Positions 11,378 through 21,511 of a stretch of DNA of 64,000 nt are shown here, piece after piece. The stretch lies in assembly GCA_033296885.1 (NCBI GenBank), contig MU863883.1:186001-250000 (forward strand), in the 5' to 3' direction. The notes beneath the pieces were generated by a model. The model was not told the DNA's origin. It saw nothing but the letters and a program-made list of their open reading frames with translations, and searched no databases. Position numbers and translations under genes: made by a program. Position 1 is the first letter of the stretch, and the number at the start of each line of letters is the position of its first letter. The DNA comes from Triangularia verruculosa. Its lineage: Eukaryota > Ascomycota > Sordariomycetes > Sordariales > Podosporaceae.

Positions 11378-12934
11378 ATGGAGGGTAAGCCAGCATCCAG
11401 CCAACTCCTGAAACCTACCAAGCTTGGGCTGCCGGCTCCCCCAGCTGCGAGACGACGACCACTCCCAGTTGCACGCAGGAGCTGGCAACCTGATGGCCCG
11501 GCGATGCATTCATTCTAGGGACAGTTGCTAATTCGGTGTCGCGTACAGAAGAAGTTGCTGCCCTCGTCATCGACAATGGGTAAGCCGCGATCCCGCAATC
11601 TCCCAATCTCACCGACTCGGTTCTGCGGGGGCGGAGCAGCAACGCAACTCGACACATCATCGAGCTCGCCCGCCCAACACTCGCCGTCCCCGCGAACATG
11701 GAGAACAACAACACCCAACACACTCAAATAATCATGTGGATGGAAGCTGACGTGCAATTAGCTCCGGCATGTGCAAGGCCGGTTTCGCCGGTGATGATGC
11801 TCCTCGTGCTGTTTTCCGTAAGTCGCGCCTCTGCTATGCCTTCCACGCAACCGCGCGGGCAAGCTGCCAGCAAATACCAGTAATGGCTGCATTTTCGGAC
11901 ACGCAAAACTAACTCACCGCCCCCAGCTTCCATTGTCGGTCGTCCCCGTCACCATGGTATCATGATTGGTATGGGTCAAAAAGACTCCTATGTCGGTGAT
12001 GAGGCTCAGTCCAAGCGTGGTATCCTCACGCTTCGTTATCCTATCGAGCACGGTGTCGTTACCAACTGGGACGACATGGAGAAGATCTGGCATCACACCT
12101 TCTACAACGAGCTCCGTGTTGCCCCCGAGGAGCACCCCGTTCTCTTGACCGAGGCTCCCATCAACCCCAAGAGCAACCGTGAGAAGATGACACAGATTGT
12201 TTTCGAGACGTTCAACGCCCCCGCCTTCTACGTTTCCATCCAGGCCGTCCTCTCCCTGTACGCTTCCGGTCGTACCACCGGTATCGTGCTCGACTCCGGT
12301 GATGGTGTCACCCACGTCGTTCCCATCTACGAGGGTTTCTCCCTTCCTCACGCCATTGCCCGTGTCGACATGGCTGGCCGTGATTTGACCGACTACCTCA
12401 TGAAGATCCTTGCTGAGCGTGGCTACACCTTCTCCACCACGGCCGAGCGTGAAATCGTCCGTGACATCAAGGAGAAGCTCTGCTACGTTGCTCTCGACTT
12501 TGAGCAGGAGATCCAGACTGCTGCTCAGAGTTCCAGTCTGGAGAAGTCGTATGAGCTTCCCGATGGTCAAGTCATCACCATTGGCAACGAGCGCTTCCGC
12601 GCTCCCGAGGCCCTCTTCCAGCCCTCCGTCCTTGGTCTGGAATCTGGCGGTATCCACGTTACCACTTTCAACTCCATCATGAAGTGCGACGTCGATGTCA
12701 GAAAGGATCTCTATGGCAACATCGTCATGGTATGTATTCCGGGGTGACGCTTTGATTATTGTTGTGTGACAAAAGCTAACCCCTGGCTAGTCTGGTGGTA
12801 CCACCATGTACCCTGGTCTCTCTGACCGTATGCAGAAGGAGATCACTGCTCTTGCTCCTTCTTCCATGAAGGTCAAGATCATTGCTCCTCCCGAGCGCAA
12901 GTACTCCGTCTGGATCGGTGGTTCCATTTTGGCC

Positions 12935-12966
<32 letters not shown>

Positions 12967-13021
12967 AAAGCAGGAGTACGACGAGAGCGGTCCCTCGATC
13001 GTTCACCGCAAGTGCTTCTAA
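11378..13021 (+). CDS. ACT1: Actin
   Basis: Exons 11378-11384, 11549-11579, 11762-11817, 11927-12729 and 12791-13021 give exactly 375 residues, the canonical actin length. The first exon is only seven bases (ATGGAGG). Splicing gives [20 protein letters not shown] and then DDAPRAVFPSIVGRPRHHG; the protein ends SIVHRKCF. The phosphate-binding loops ([16 protein letters not shown]) and the DNase-loop RHHGIMIGMGQKD are intact. Actin filaments drive polarised hyphal growth, endocytosis and cytokinesis. Codon use is strongly biased to C-ending codons, as expected for a highly expressed fungal gene. Introns 1 and 2 are long for this window (164 and 182 nt). Confidence 0.99.
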
Positions 13022-13500
13022 GGTATTTTAGACCCTGCTAGTTTCTTGGTCGGAACGGGGCGGATGGCTGACCGATAGATCAGCGTAGGGTGTGGCAGCT
13101 TCCCGGATCGTCGCCAGGCAGCGGTGACCTTTACTTTTCTACAAGCGACTACAGCGGCGGCCGCGGCATGAGGCATTACTGGGGCGTCGGGCTTGTAACT
13201 CGTGGACGAGTGTCATATTTACAAAAAGTTTGGACGCTGGTCAAGGGACGGTGGGCGTCTGTTCTAGGACGACATGGTAATTTATTGGTCTCTGTGTTTC
13301 CTGGGCGGGCCGGCGCGATTGCGTGGGGCGGCGCGTGGTACAAGTAGACCGTAAAGGTTGATGAAGCACTTTTTTTTACTTTTTTTATTGCACGTATCAG
13401 CCATTGGGTGAATTTAGTTGTTTTTTCCCGCTATCCTCGTGGCCATATCTTTGGAGGTGAAGATCAAACGGGCTGCCAAAAGGGGGTCTGGCTTTGTGTT
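13022..13500. other. Convergent 3' flanks of actin and the GGQ protein gene
   Basis: The 479 bp hold the actin 3' untranslated region and a T-rich segment at 13371-13387 that may carry polyadenylation signals for the minus-strand gene. No coding signal is seen. Confidence 0.6.
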
Positions 13501-14278
13501 TCATGAGTTGCCTGGTGTTGGCTGTTTGATTTCTACATGTTGTTCTTCTACGTGTAGTTCTTCCCGGCGGGCACTTGCCTCGGGCGTGACCACTTGTCCC
13601 TCTGTCTCTTCCAACTCGTCCTCGCGGTATTCTTCGTCGGTAACTTCCCACTCTTCTTCCTCTTCCTCCTGGGCCTCCTCTGGACTGGGAGTGCCCGTTA
13701 AGCCGGCTGCCTTGGCCTTCTCCTCGGCTATTTGTCTGTGTTTACGCCTGGCCTTCTTCGCAGCACTGTCTGCTCTCTTCTTCTTGACGCTACCAACCAC
13801 AGCCGTCCGAGACTGGGCTCCGTTGTACAGTTGGTCGAGTCTCGCGGCGAGGATGTCGCGGGCGATCTTGCGGTTCTGGGAGCGGGAGCGTGTTTCTTGG
13901 CACTTTATCACGATGTTGGTTGGGATGTGTTTTATCTGAACGGCCGAGCTTGTTTTGTTCTGTTAGGAAGTCAGTAAGTAGTATTAGTATGGCTTTTGCG
14001 GAATAAAGTTGGTTCGTGTTGTTGCGTAAAATGGTTCAAGTTTGGGGTAAACTGACGATTTTTTGCCCTCCTGGCCCGGACCCCTTGAGGAAGGATTCTT
14101 CTAATTCTGATTCTGGGGGCGGTTTGGGGCGGGAGGGCATTTGTTTTCGGGAGATTGTTTTCTTGTTGGAGGGGTGGGGGGTTGTGTGGAGGGCTGCTGG
14201 GGGGAGGACATGGTGGATTGGGGTTGGTGGTGGTCGGGGGGTTGATAGTGGTCGGAGGAGAGAGCGTAGGGAAAACAT
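13501..14278 (-). CDS. RSO55: Mitochondrial class-I release-factor-like rescue protein (Rso55/MTRFR family)
   Basis: Exons 14278-14057 and 13959-13501 give 226 residues. The 97-nt intron (GTCAGT...CTAACAG) falls right after the GGQ motif, and splicing yields GPGGQKINKTSSAVQIKHIP. GGQ lies at residues 70-72. The protein begins MFSLRSLLRPLSTPRPPP, a clear mitochondrial presequence. After the catalytic domain come the basic helix KCQETRSRSQNRKIAR and a long Lys/Arg-rich stretch (SVKKKRADSAAKKARRK), then an acidic tail. It lacks the codon-recognition domains of RF1/RF2. That is the plan of C12orf65/MTRFR and yeast Rso55, which free peptides from stalled mitoribosomes (family knowledge). The GTC donor is unusual, but the frame supports it. 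Confidence 0.87.
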
Positions 14279-14755
14279 GGCTAGTTGTTGGAACAGTGTT
14301 GTTGTATCGTGGACTTGTTCGGAGTATCACCAGTGAAGCTATTCTGTACTCTGTAAGTGCTGGCTTGGCTGGCTGGCAGCGGCGTCACCAATCCGCGGGT
14401 CGCGATGCTGATAAGATAATTGTGGGGATGTTTTTTATCAGTAGAGGGAAGAAATTGACCAATTAGAGAGTGGGAAATGGGTTTATGCCGATATCCGACG
14501 GTGACTGAGCGACTGACTGACCGCAACCTTGCTGACCGACCCGATCCGACCCCTGAATCCAACAACGCGCTTCTGGAAGAACGCCCGACCGCAAAGTCGA
14601 AAAGTTGATTTTGCGACAACACAACCACCGCACCAGTTTTCTACCACACCACTGCATTTCACATTCAATACCGAGTTCTTTTTTTCCTCTTTTGCATAGC
14701 GAGCGCACTATCTTTTCATTTATAACAACAGACCAAGAAAGAACCACCGCCTAAA
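14279..14755. promoter_or_regulatory. Divergent promoter region, GGQ protein and SPT small subunit
   Basis: These 477 bp lie between two divergent starts. Around 14500-14550 there is a run of degenerate GACTGAC/GACCGAC units. No open frame is convincing. Confidence 0.5.
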
Positions 14756-15181
14756 ATGACAACCATGAACTCGTACCGGCCCCCGACGGCCGAGGAGAAG
14801 CTGAGCATGTCGCCGATCGACAAGTTGAGCAAGTGGCTGGAGCTCAAGATTTACCAGCTCGAGGTGACGATGAGCGTGTACATGTTCACGCCGATGGAGA
14901 AGTTCATTTTCTGTAAGCACACTTCATCCGCACTTTGGGGGAGAGATGGGATACTAATTGATGGTGTGATGATAGACTCGATCTTGTTCCTGTTGACTAG
15001 CTTGACGCTCATTGCGACGGTGCTGTATCTCCCGCATCACATCGCCTTCATAGTGGGGAGGGCGTGGTTTTATATGCATGGGGAGGCGTGGGAGACGGCG
15101 GCTGCGGCGGCGGCGGGGGTTACCTCGAGTACGATTGGGAAGGTGGTGGAGGCTACGGCGGGGGTTGTGAGGGAACTTTAA
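14756..15181 (+). CDS. TSC3: Small subunit of serine palmitoyltransferase (Tsc3/ssSPT-like)
   Basis: Exons 14756-14912 and 14976-15181 give 120 residues; the intron runs GTAAGC...TACTAAT...GATAG. The core reads KLSKWLELKIYQLEVTMSVY, then MFTPMEKFIFYSILFLLTS and YLPHHIAFIVGRAWFYM. This matches the ssSPT pattern Y-x(n)-E-x-T-x-x-x-Y-M-x-x-P-x-E-x-x-x-F with one membrane segment (about 53-75). These subunits bind the LCB1/LCB2 heterodimer in the ER and raise activity and acyl-CoA selectivity in the first step of sphingolipid synthesis (family knowledge). The Ala/Thr-rich tail is not conserved. A second Met at codon 4 is an alternative start. Confidence 0.82.
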   Translation: MTTMNSYRPPTAEEKLSMSPIDKLSKWLELKIYQLEVTMSVYMFTPMEKFIFCKHTSSALWGRDGILIDGVMIDSILFLLTSLTLIATVLYLPHHIAFIVGRAWFYMHGEAWETAAAAAAGVTSSTIGKVVEATAGVVREL

Positions 15182-15673
15182 AGTCGAGAGGGTGGTCAAT
15201 CAACCGCTGGGATATCGCGGTGGCTGCTGTGGTACTTCCCGAGTTGACGGGGGACAAGTTGATCGGGGGCATTGGCAGTCTTTTGGCTGTAGAGGGCGGT
15301 GTAATGATATGGGCCGAAAATGGTATAGGGGAGAAGGGATGATAATACGGCCGCGATGCGAAGTAATGAACAGGAATACGGGATGGGAATATATCAACGG
15401 TCGTGGTGTTGGTTGGGTGGTGTACAAAGACAACCTACATACATACGGGGGAAGTTGGACTGGAATATCTTGGGCGTTTTGGGGGCAGGCATAGCAGGCG
15501 GTTATAATACTTTTGTTCAAGGGACCGAGAAGGCAAGAGACCGGTGCATATGAAGACGATACACATAAACATATAATATCACCGTAAACTAATACTATCA
15601 ATATCACAACGATGTGTTTTGTCGTTAAACGTGAACATCATAACTTTTTATTTCATGTCTACCATCTTAAAGT
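15182..15673. other. Convergent 3' flanks of TSC3-like gene and ELP2
   Basis: These 492 bp hold untranslated 3' sequence of both genes; the part near 15550-15660 is A/T-rich. No gene is seen. Confidence 0.6.
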
Positions 15674-18196
15674 CTACAGCTCAACTTCGTATATCCTCAG
15701 CGACCCATCCTCGCCCGCGATCGCCAGCTCGTTCTTCTTGTCATCTTGCTCAGCAGTCGCCGGCCTCCATGCAAGCTGCACCACCGTGCCAGGCAGCCAC
15801 AGCTGTTTTTCCAACGCTGCCTTCCTGACAACCTCCACCTTTGTCCCATCATCACTCACGCCCAAAGTGACAATCACCACCCTCCCCGCCTCGGTCCCCA
15901 CCGCCAAAATCATCTTCCCATCTTTCAACTCGCCCAAGAAATCCACCGCCGTAACGGGATGCTCCTCAGTCAGTCCCCCAGCCGGCACAAACTCTTTGTC
16001 GTTCCGAATCCAAAACTTGACTTGCTTGTCCCTCCCCGCCGTCGCAAAAACCCTCTTGTCCGTCACCGGCGCCCAGGCGCAATCAAGAATCATCCTCGAA
16101 TGCCCCTTTTGCATCTGCTGCAGCACCTCGTACCCCCCCTTTTCAACCGTGGTTTTCGACCAAACCACCCACTGCCTATCTCGTCCTACACTCAACAAGA
16201 ACTCATCATCGCTTGAGAACCTGACTCTTGCAACGGTAAGGGAGTGGGCTTGCAAAGGGGGGCGGATCTCGGTCCACTTTTCTGTTTCGAATAACCTGAT
16301 CACTGCGTGGTTGAGGGAGGAGGCTTTGCACGCCGAAGCGATGACTTTGCCGTCGTGGGAGGAGGAAAGAGAAGAGATTTCGTAGCCGTGGCCGTAGAGC
16401 TTCTCTACTTCTGGCCAGAGGGTGTGGCGGGAGAGGTTTTCTTCGTAGGGGGGGTGGGTTGTCGTGTTGGCTAGGGCTGTGGAGATTGTTTGGGAGGACT
16501 GGTCGAGATTCTCGTCTTGCTGTTCCGGGGAGGGATCAGAGGGGTTGGCGGTGTCGATGGCCTTGTTGGAGAGACCCAACACCGGCATGTTAGCCGCGTC
16601 CGGGGCCGAGGAGATGTCGATTTTGGAGTTTGTCAAGCACGACAGCATCTTTGCCACCGCCTTAGGCTCGGTGAAGACTCTCATTAGCTTTTCGTCTGCG
16701 CCGGAGACGAAAGAGGAGGTTGGGCCGAGGGTGGAGATGCAGTTGAGGTCGTAGCCATGGATTTGGGGGCGGGACATTTCGTGCCAGGAACCGAATGAGG
16801 CGGGAGAAGTGCCGGTGCCGGTCCATTGGGCGTGGAGGCGGGTGGTTTGGTCGGAGGAGGTGGAGAGGAGGTAGCTGCCGTCTTGGGCCCAGGAGAGGCC
16901 GTTGACGGGGCGGGTATGCCCGGAGATGGCGTAGTGCTGCTGCCAGGCGTCGTCGGAGGGGTTGTAATCCCATCGGCGCCAGCTGCCTGTGCGGCCGAGG
17001 GTGATTACGGTTGTGCCGTGGGGAGACCAGAGACCTGTCCAGAAACCGCCGATGCTGCCTGTGGCTGTGGTGGCGCCCTTTTCGCGGCTTACTTCGCCGA
17101 GACGGGCGCCGGTGATCCAGATGCCCGATTCGGGGTCAGATTCCCAGATGGAGAGGGAGTTGTCGGCCGAGGCGGAGAGGAGGAGGAGCTTGCCGTCTGC
17201 GGTGCGGGACCAGCGGGCCGTGTAGATCCAGTCTTCGTGTCCGAGGAGCAGGGCCTCGAACATGATGCAATATTTCGTGCCGCCAGCCGAGATCTTGTGG
17301 ACTTTGTTTCCTGGTGTTAGGGAGACGGATAGGTCCAGTCCGGTGGCATTGTTGAGGACCGAGAGTGCTGTGCCCTGGTGAATCCTCCAGAGACGGATGT
17401 ACTTGTCTTGACTGGCAGAGGCAAGCAGAAGATCGCTCCCTGATTCTGTCTTTTCCTTGATGAAATCCAGTGACCGTACCCAGTTCTCGTGTCCAGGCAG
17501 GGTGGCTTGCAGTGTGAACTCCAAGTCTGTAGCAGCAGCTGTGAATATCTGAATCACATTCGTAGTCCCCACCACTGCCAGCACAATCCCATTTGCCTCG
17601 TCATCAAGCGGGCTCAGCGCCAGAGCCAAGGGAATAAACCTTTTGGTCGTCTTGATAGACTGGAGAAGTTTGAATGGCTCCTCTTGAGAAGCCGAGTCGT
17701 AAGCCCATATTTTCACAGTTGCATCTGCCGCACCTGTGACGAATATCCTTTTCGTTGGTGCCCCAGCTGGAGTAATTCCCAGAGCAGCAATACAGTTGAC
17801 AGGCTCTGTGTGGCCCTCCACGGCTTGCAAGTATGAAGCCGTAGCATCCTGGGCATTTACACTCCACGCCCGAACCACTTTGTCGTCCCCTCCACTGATC
17901 AGGATAGTCTTGTCGTCACTCTCAAGCCTAGGTAGAAACTTGACAGCCTTGACATGACCGGTGTGTTGACTGAGAACACTTGAGATGCCTTTTGGGTTCT
18001 GGATGTTTCATCAGCACTCACTTACATTAAATTGTCATGAGAAAGAGAAACTTACCTCAGGATTCCACAAACACACATTCGCATCCGACCCAAAAGCAAC
18101 CACACCCTCTGCGCTCCAGTCGGAAGCGGCAGAGTACCTGTTCGCCCCCGCAGCCAGATAGCTGCTATTTACTCTTATCGTCTCTGTGTCGGCCAT
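15674..18196 (-). CDS. ELP2: Elongator complex protein 2 (WD40)
   Basis: Exons 18196-18056 and 17998-15674 give 821 residues. The 57-nt intron (GTAAGT...CATCCAG) joins VCLWNPE to NPKGISSVLSQHTGHVKAVKF-like sequence. The start MADTETIRVNSSYLAAGANR is the conserved Elp2 N-terminus. WD40 blades are visible throughout, for example SGGDDKVVRAWSV, ASASQDKYIRLWR, SASADNSLSIWES, STSSDQTTRLHAQW and TAGRDKQVKFW. Together they form two seven-bladed propellers. Elp2 is part of Elp123, which adds the cm5 side chain to wobble U34 of tRNAs (family knowledge). It faces URM1 across a 285-bp shared promoter. A nine-codon upstream frame overlaps its start. Confidence 0.95.
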
Positions 18197-18204
18197 TTTT
18201 TCAT
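18175..18204 (-). promoter_or_regulatory. Overlapping upstream ORF at the ELP2 start
   Basis: An ATG eight bases before the ELP2 ATG opens a nine-codon frame in another phase that ends inside ELP2 codons 7-8. Both ATGs have A at -3, so leaky scanning would set ELP2 output. The sequence is seen; the effect is inference. Confidence 0.4.
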
Positions 18205-18481
18205 GATTTGCCGTGTTGTTGCAGTGAGAAATGATTCATATGATCAAGAAAAGAAGGAGATGTGAGAAAAGGAGGGTTGTGATTGGTCAAAATGTCAGGG
18301 TTGGCAAGATTTTTGGGCAAGTGAGCATAAAGTGTGGGGTAGCTTTCCTTCAGTTGTGAGCCTTGGGGCTTTTCTGACTGAGCATGAGTTTCACTTTCAA
18401 ACATTTTGAGATCAGTTCTTTGGGAAGAATTTCAAATTCAAACGTCCTCTGAACGCTGACGCATATACAAAAGACATCAAA
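18197..18481. promoter_or_regulatory. Bidirectional ELP2-URM1 promoter with CCAAT box
   Basis: The 285 bp between the two start codons hold one CCAAT box, read on the minus strand (ATTGG at 18282-18286), near the middle. CCAAT boxes bound by the HAP/NF-Y complex are common in divergent promoters. One compact element could serve both genes. Confidence 0.5.
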
Positions 18482-18923
18482 ATGGCACCGGAACCAGATA
18501 CTATGCCCATCTCGGTGGACTTCTTGTAAGTTGCCTTCCTTGCTCATTGCCTGTTCATGAAACTGACAACAACACAGAGGAGGCCTTGAGACGCTGTTCT
18601 CCAACAACCCGCACCACACCATCTCCCTTCCTCTTCTCAATCCTTCGGATTCATCGCCTGCCAATGTCGGTTTTCTTATTTCCCATCTCGTCAAGAACCA
18701 TCTCAAGCACCCAAGAACAGAGTTCTTTGTGCACAGTGACGGCCATCTGTATGTATTCTCGCCCTGTTCCACCCAATATACCTACAAACTCACACAAGAA
18801 TACAGAACGCCGGGCATCTTAGTCCTAATCAACGACGCAGACTGGGAGCTAGAAGGCGAGGAAGAGTGCAAGCTCCAGGCGGGAGACAAGGTCGTGTTTG
18901 TTTCAACCATGCACGGCGGTTAA
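18482..18923 (+). CDS. URM1: Urm1, ubiquitin-related modifier / sulfur carrier
   Basis: Exons 18482-18525, 18578-18748 and 18806-18923 give 110 residues. Splicing restores ISVDFLGGLETLF, then ILVLINDADWELEGEE and the end FVSTMHGG. The C-terminal Gly-Gly is required for activation by Uba4 and for transfer of sulfur as a thiocarboxylate. Urm1 supplies the sulfur for 2-thiolation of wobble U34 in tRNA-Lys, -Glu and -Gln, and also modifies proteins under oxidative stress (family knowledge). Length matches the family. The last exon boundary (CT|ACGCCGGGC) replaces the usual Arg-Pro-Gly by Thr-Pro-Gly. Confidence 0.94.
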
Positions 18924-19020
18924 TCCAGCCGAAGCTCAGTAAAACAAAGTTTAAAAGAAAGATACCCATCAAAGAGACCATTCACTGTGTTTGACAAGAC
19001 ATCTCGCAATTCTCCCTGTC

Positions 19021-21511
19021 TTATGCCTGCGAAGAAAACGACGACCACCCACCTGCCTCCGTCGCCCTCCTCGCCCTCATCAAGTTCTTCATAGTATTAT
19101 ACATCAACTCCGGCAGGCCCCTCTGCCCCTGCTCCTCCTCCAGCCACCTCAGCACACCCGCCCGATACTCCTGCCAACTCAACCGCAACCCTCCCCTTCC
19201 CACCAGCTTCTGCAACGACCCCTGCGTCACCGGACCGGCATGTCTAACCAACAGATCTCCCTTTTGAATATCCTTTTCCTCCAAACTCCTGACAAAGTTG
19301 ATGCTCTGGAGGCACAACACAGGGTTGTAACTCAGCCCGAAGACCATCTCCAGTTTCAGATCGTCATCCAGCGATTTCAGGTACGAGTCCAACACCGGGA
19401 GAAGTGATCGCGGGACACGGCAACCCCTAGCGTTTGTATCCGACCCTGTCGATCCGGCTCCCTCCACCGGCAAGGCAAAGGCCCGGCCGCGCCAGAGGTT
19501 GTTGCAGATGTCCATGAGAAACCCGTTGAAGGTGTTGATCGAAGCCCATTCCTCCGGGGAAGGCTTTCGTTGGGTGTTGGTGTTGGCTTTCTTGGTGATG
19601 ACTGTCTCCCAGGCTACTTTATATACCGTCAATATGGAGCACAGCCGAGATAGGACTGTCAAAGAGGGGCTGAAGGCGAGGTTGTAGACTAGCAGTGGTG
19701 GGGGGATGGCGATGGGGATGTGTTGGAGGAGTGTTGGGGAGGAGTAGACTTTGCAGGCGGTGGTGTAGAAATCCAGGAGGACGAGACTGGTGGAGAGGGA
19801 AGGGAATGATTGGGTTAGGGTTAGGCAGAGGGGGTTGACGTGGGTGATGAGATCGGGGAAGCAGTTGACTGGCTGGGAGGAAAGGTCTGATGGGGGAAGG
19901 GGGAGGAGTTTAGTGGTCCAATTGCGGAGGAGTTGAGTGTAGAATTTGAGGAGTGAAAGTTGGGAGTCGGGAGTATTGTTGAGGAGCCTTGACTGAAGGA
20001 GTTGGAATAGCGGTGATAATACTGCAAGACAAGATGAATTAGCCAGCGGTCCGACTTTCAAGGTTGAAGAAATGCGTACCGGCAAAGTCTGCTGGAGGCA
20101 TGAAACTCAACGTCTCGAGAACCATGCCTTGCTTGTCCAATCCATTCCATGTCTGTAAGAAGTTCCGAAAGAATTCTACGAGTATAGGGGATAATTCCTG
20201 CAAGAGGTCAGCACTGATATTGTGGATCATCACAAAACAATGAACACGACTAACCTTGGTGCTAAGAACGTAATCATGAATGACCTCGACCATATCGAGT
20301 AGAAGTGATGGAGGTGTATCACCGCAAGCCACCTCACCTACGCACGCCATCAACCAGTTGCTTATGCGTTGCGTAGCCTCCTCGCTGGGCCGCAGCAGCA
20401 AGAACTTCTGAAGTAAGGGGTCCGCCAAGACCGCAACCAGCTGCGAGGGCATCTCAATCTTCTCAAGATTGTTGACAAACCTCTCAGCACTGTCAAACTC
20501 TTCCAGCGTTACAGAGGTCTCCTGGGCATGCAGAGTATGGACCCCTGGAACAAGAGCTCTCGCACCCTTTAATCGACGTCCCAAGGCGTGGTTGACAGTA
20601 AAGCCATTTCTGGTGCCGTCATCCTCTTGCCTATCCAAGTGCTGCTGCTGAATCTCGTTAAGCCTCTCCCTCCATTGAGTATCTGGGTGCTTGAAAGCAG
20701 CCGCACGACCCTTGGTGATGTCGCCCACAATGATCTCGGGATAATAGTTTTTGAAAACTCGCAGTAAACCCGTCAAGTTGGGGTCACCACCAGTCTGTCG
20801 CGAAAGAGCCAATCTGATGCGCGCCTTGTCAGTCATGGCCAGTCGCCAACACGAAATACGATCGATCACATACATGGTCTGGATCCTGAAGGGTCGCACA
20901 TGCCTGCGCCTGGTGATAAGCGCGAGGAGGTGACACAGCTGCGGTCTGTGCAAGGCGAGTAATCACGATGAGTGAGATGAGATTCCAAATATCAGTTGGA
21001 CCGAGTTTTTCGACTTACCTGATCGCAGCCGTATCGAGAAGGTTGAACAAGACCCCGTACGTCTGTGACAAGATGGCCGGGTTCTGTAGGAGGTGGTACA
21101 CCATCACCAGCCATTTCAGAAACAGGCCCTGGAGGGGGAACGAGGGCTTGAGGTGGCCGTGGCCCAAGGCGCCAATAATCCGCAAAATGACTTCATCGTT
21201 GATTTTCCCCAGGGGATAGAGGTTGCGGGTGATTGCTGACAGACTAGCCTGGTCCAAGTGATTGTGCTGAGTTATCAAGTCGACCAAACGAATGAGGTCA
21301 TCCGGAAGAGCCCCTTTGTCGTAGAGAAGTGATGTGGTCTTTTCGACCGTTGGCTTGATGCTTGTTTGGCGTCGTTTGGCGGGTGCTTTGGAGGCTGCCT
21401 GGGGGTTAGTGAGTGGGCATGAAATGTACAAAGATAAAAGGCAACTATACCCGTCTCCAGGTCCTCCAAAAGTTGGTCAAGCCGGTTGCCTGGTGGTGGG
21501 GACAGACTCAT
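19021..21511 (-). CDS. mis6: CENP-I / Mis6 family inner-kinetochore protein
   Basis: Proposed exons are 21511-21446, 21398-21019, 20945-20255, 20197-20080 and 20021-19021, giving 751 residues. The last four exons have clear GT/AG sites and consistent phase. The first junction is uncertain: an in-frame join needs a GTTGCC donor and a 47-nt intron, while the better-looking GTATAG donor breaks the frame. The protein is helical. Mis6 features include LDQASLSAITRNLYPLGKIND, LLKWLVMVYHLL-like and a VRPFRIQTMYVI segment. CENP-I is a subunit of the constitutive centromere network that supports CENP-A loading (family knowledge). The upstream region has MluI-type cell-cycle boxes. Confidence 0.78.

Noticed and set aside
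11914..12657. Long open frame antisense to actin
   Set aside because: Shadow of the highly codon-biased actin exon 4; no features of its own.
19811..19825. GGGTTAGGGTTAGG, telomere-like repeat
   Set aside because: Only two units, and it lies inside the CENP-I coding sequence where it encodes LTLT; likely coincidence.
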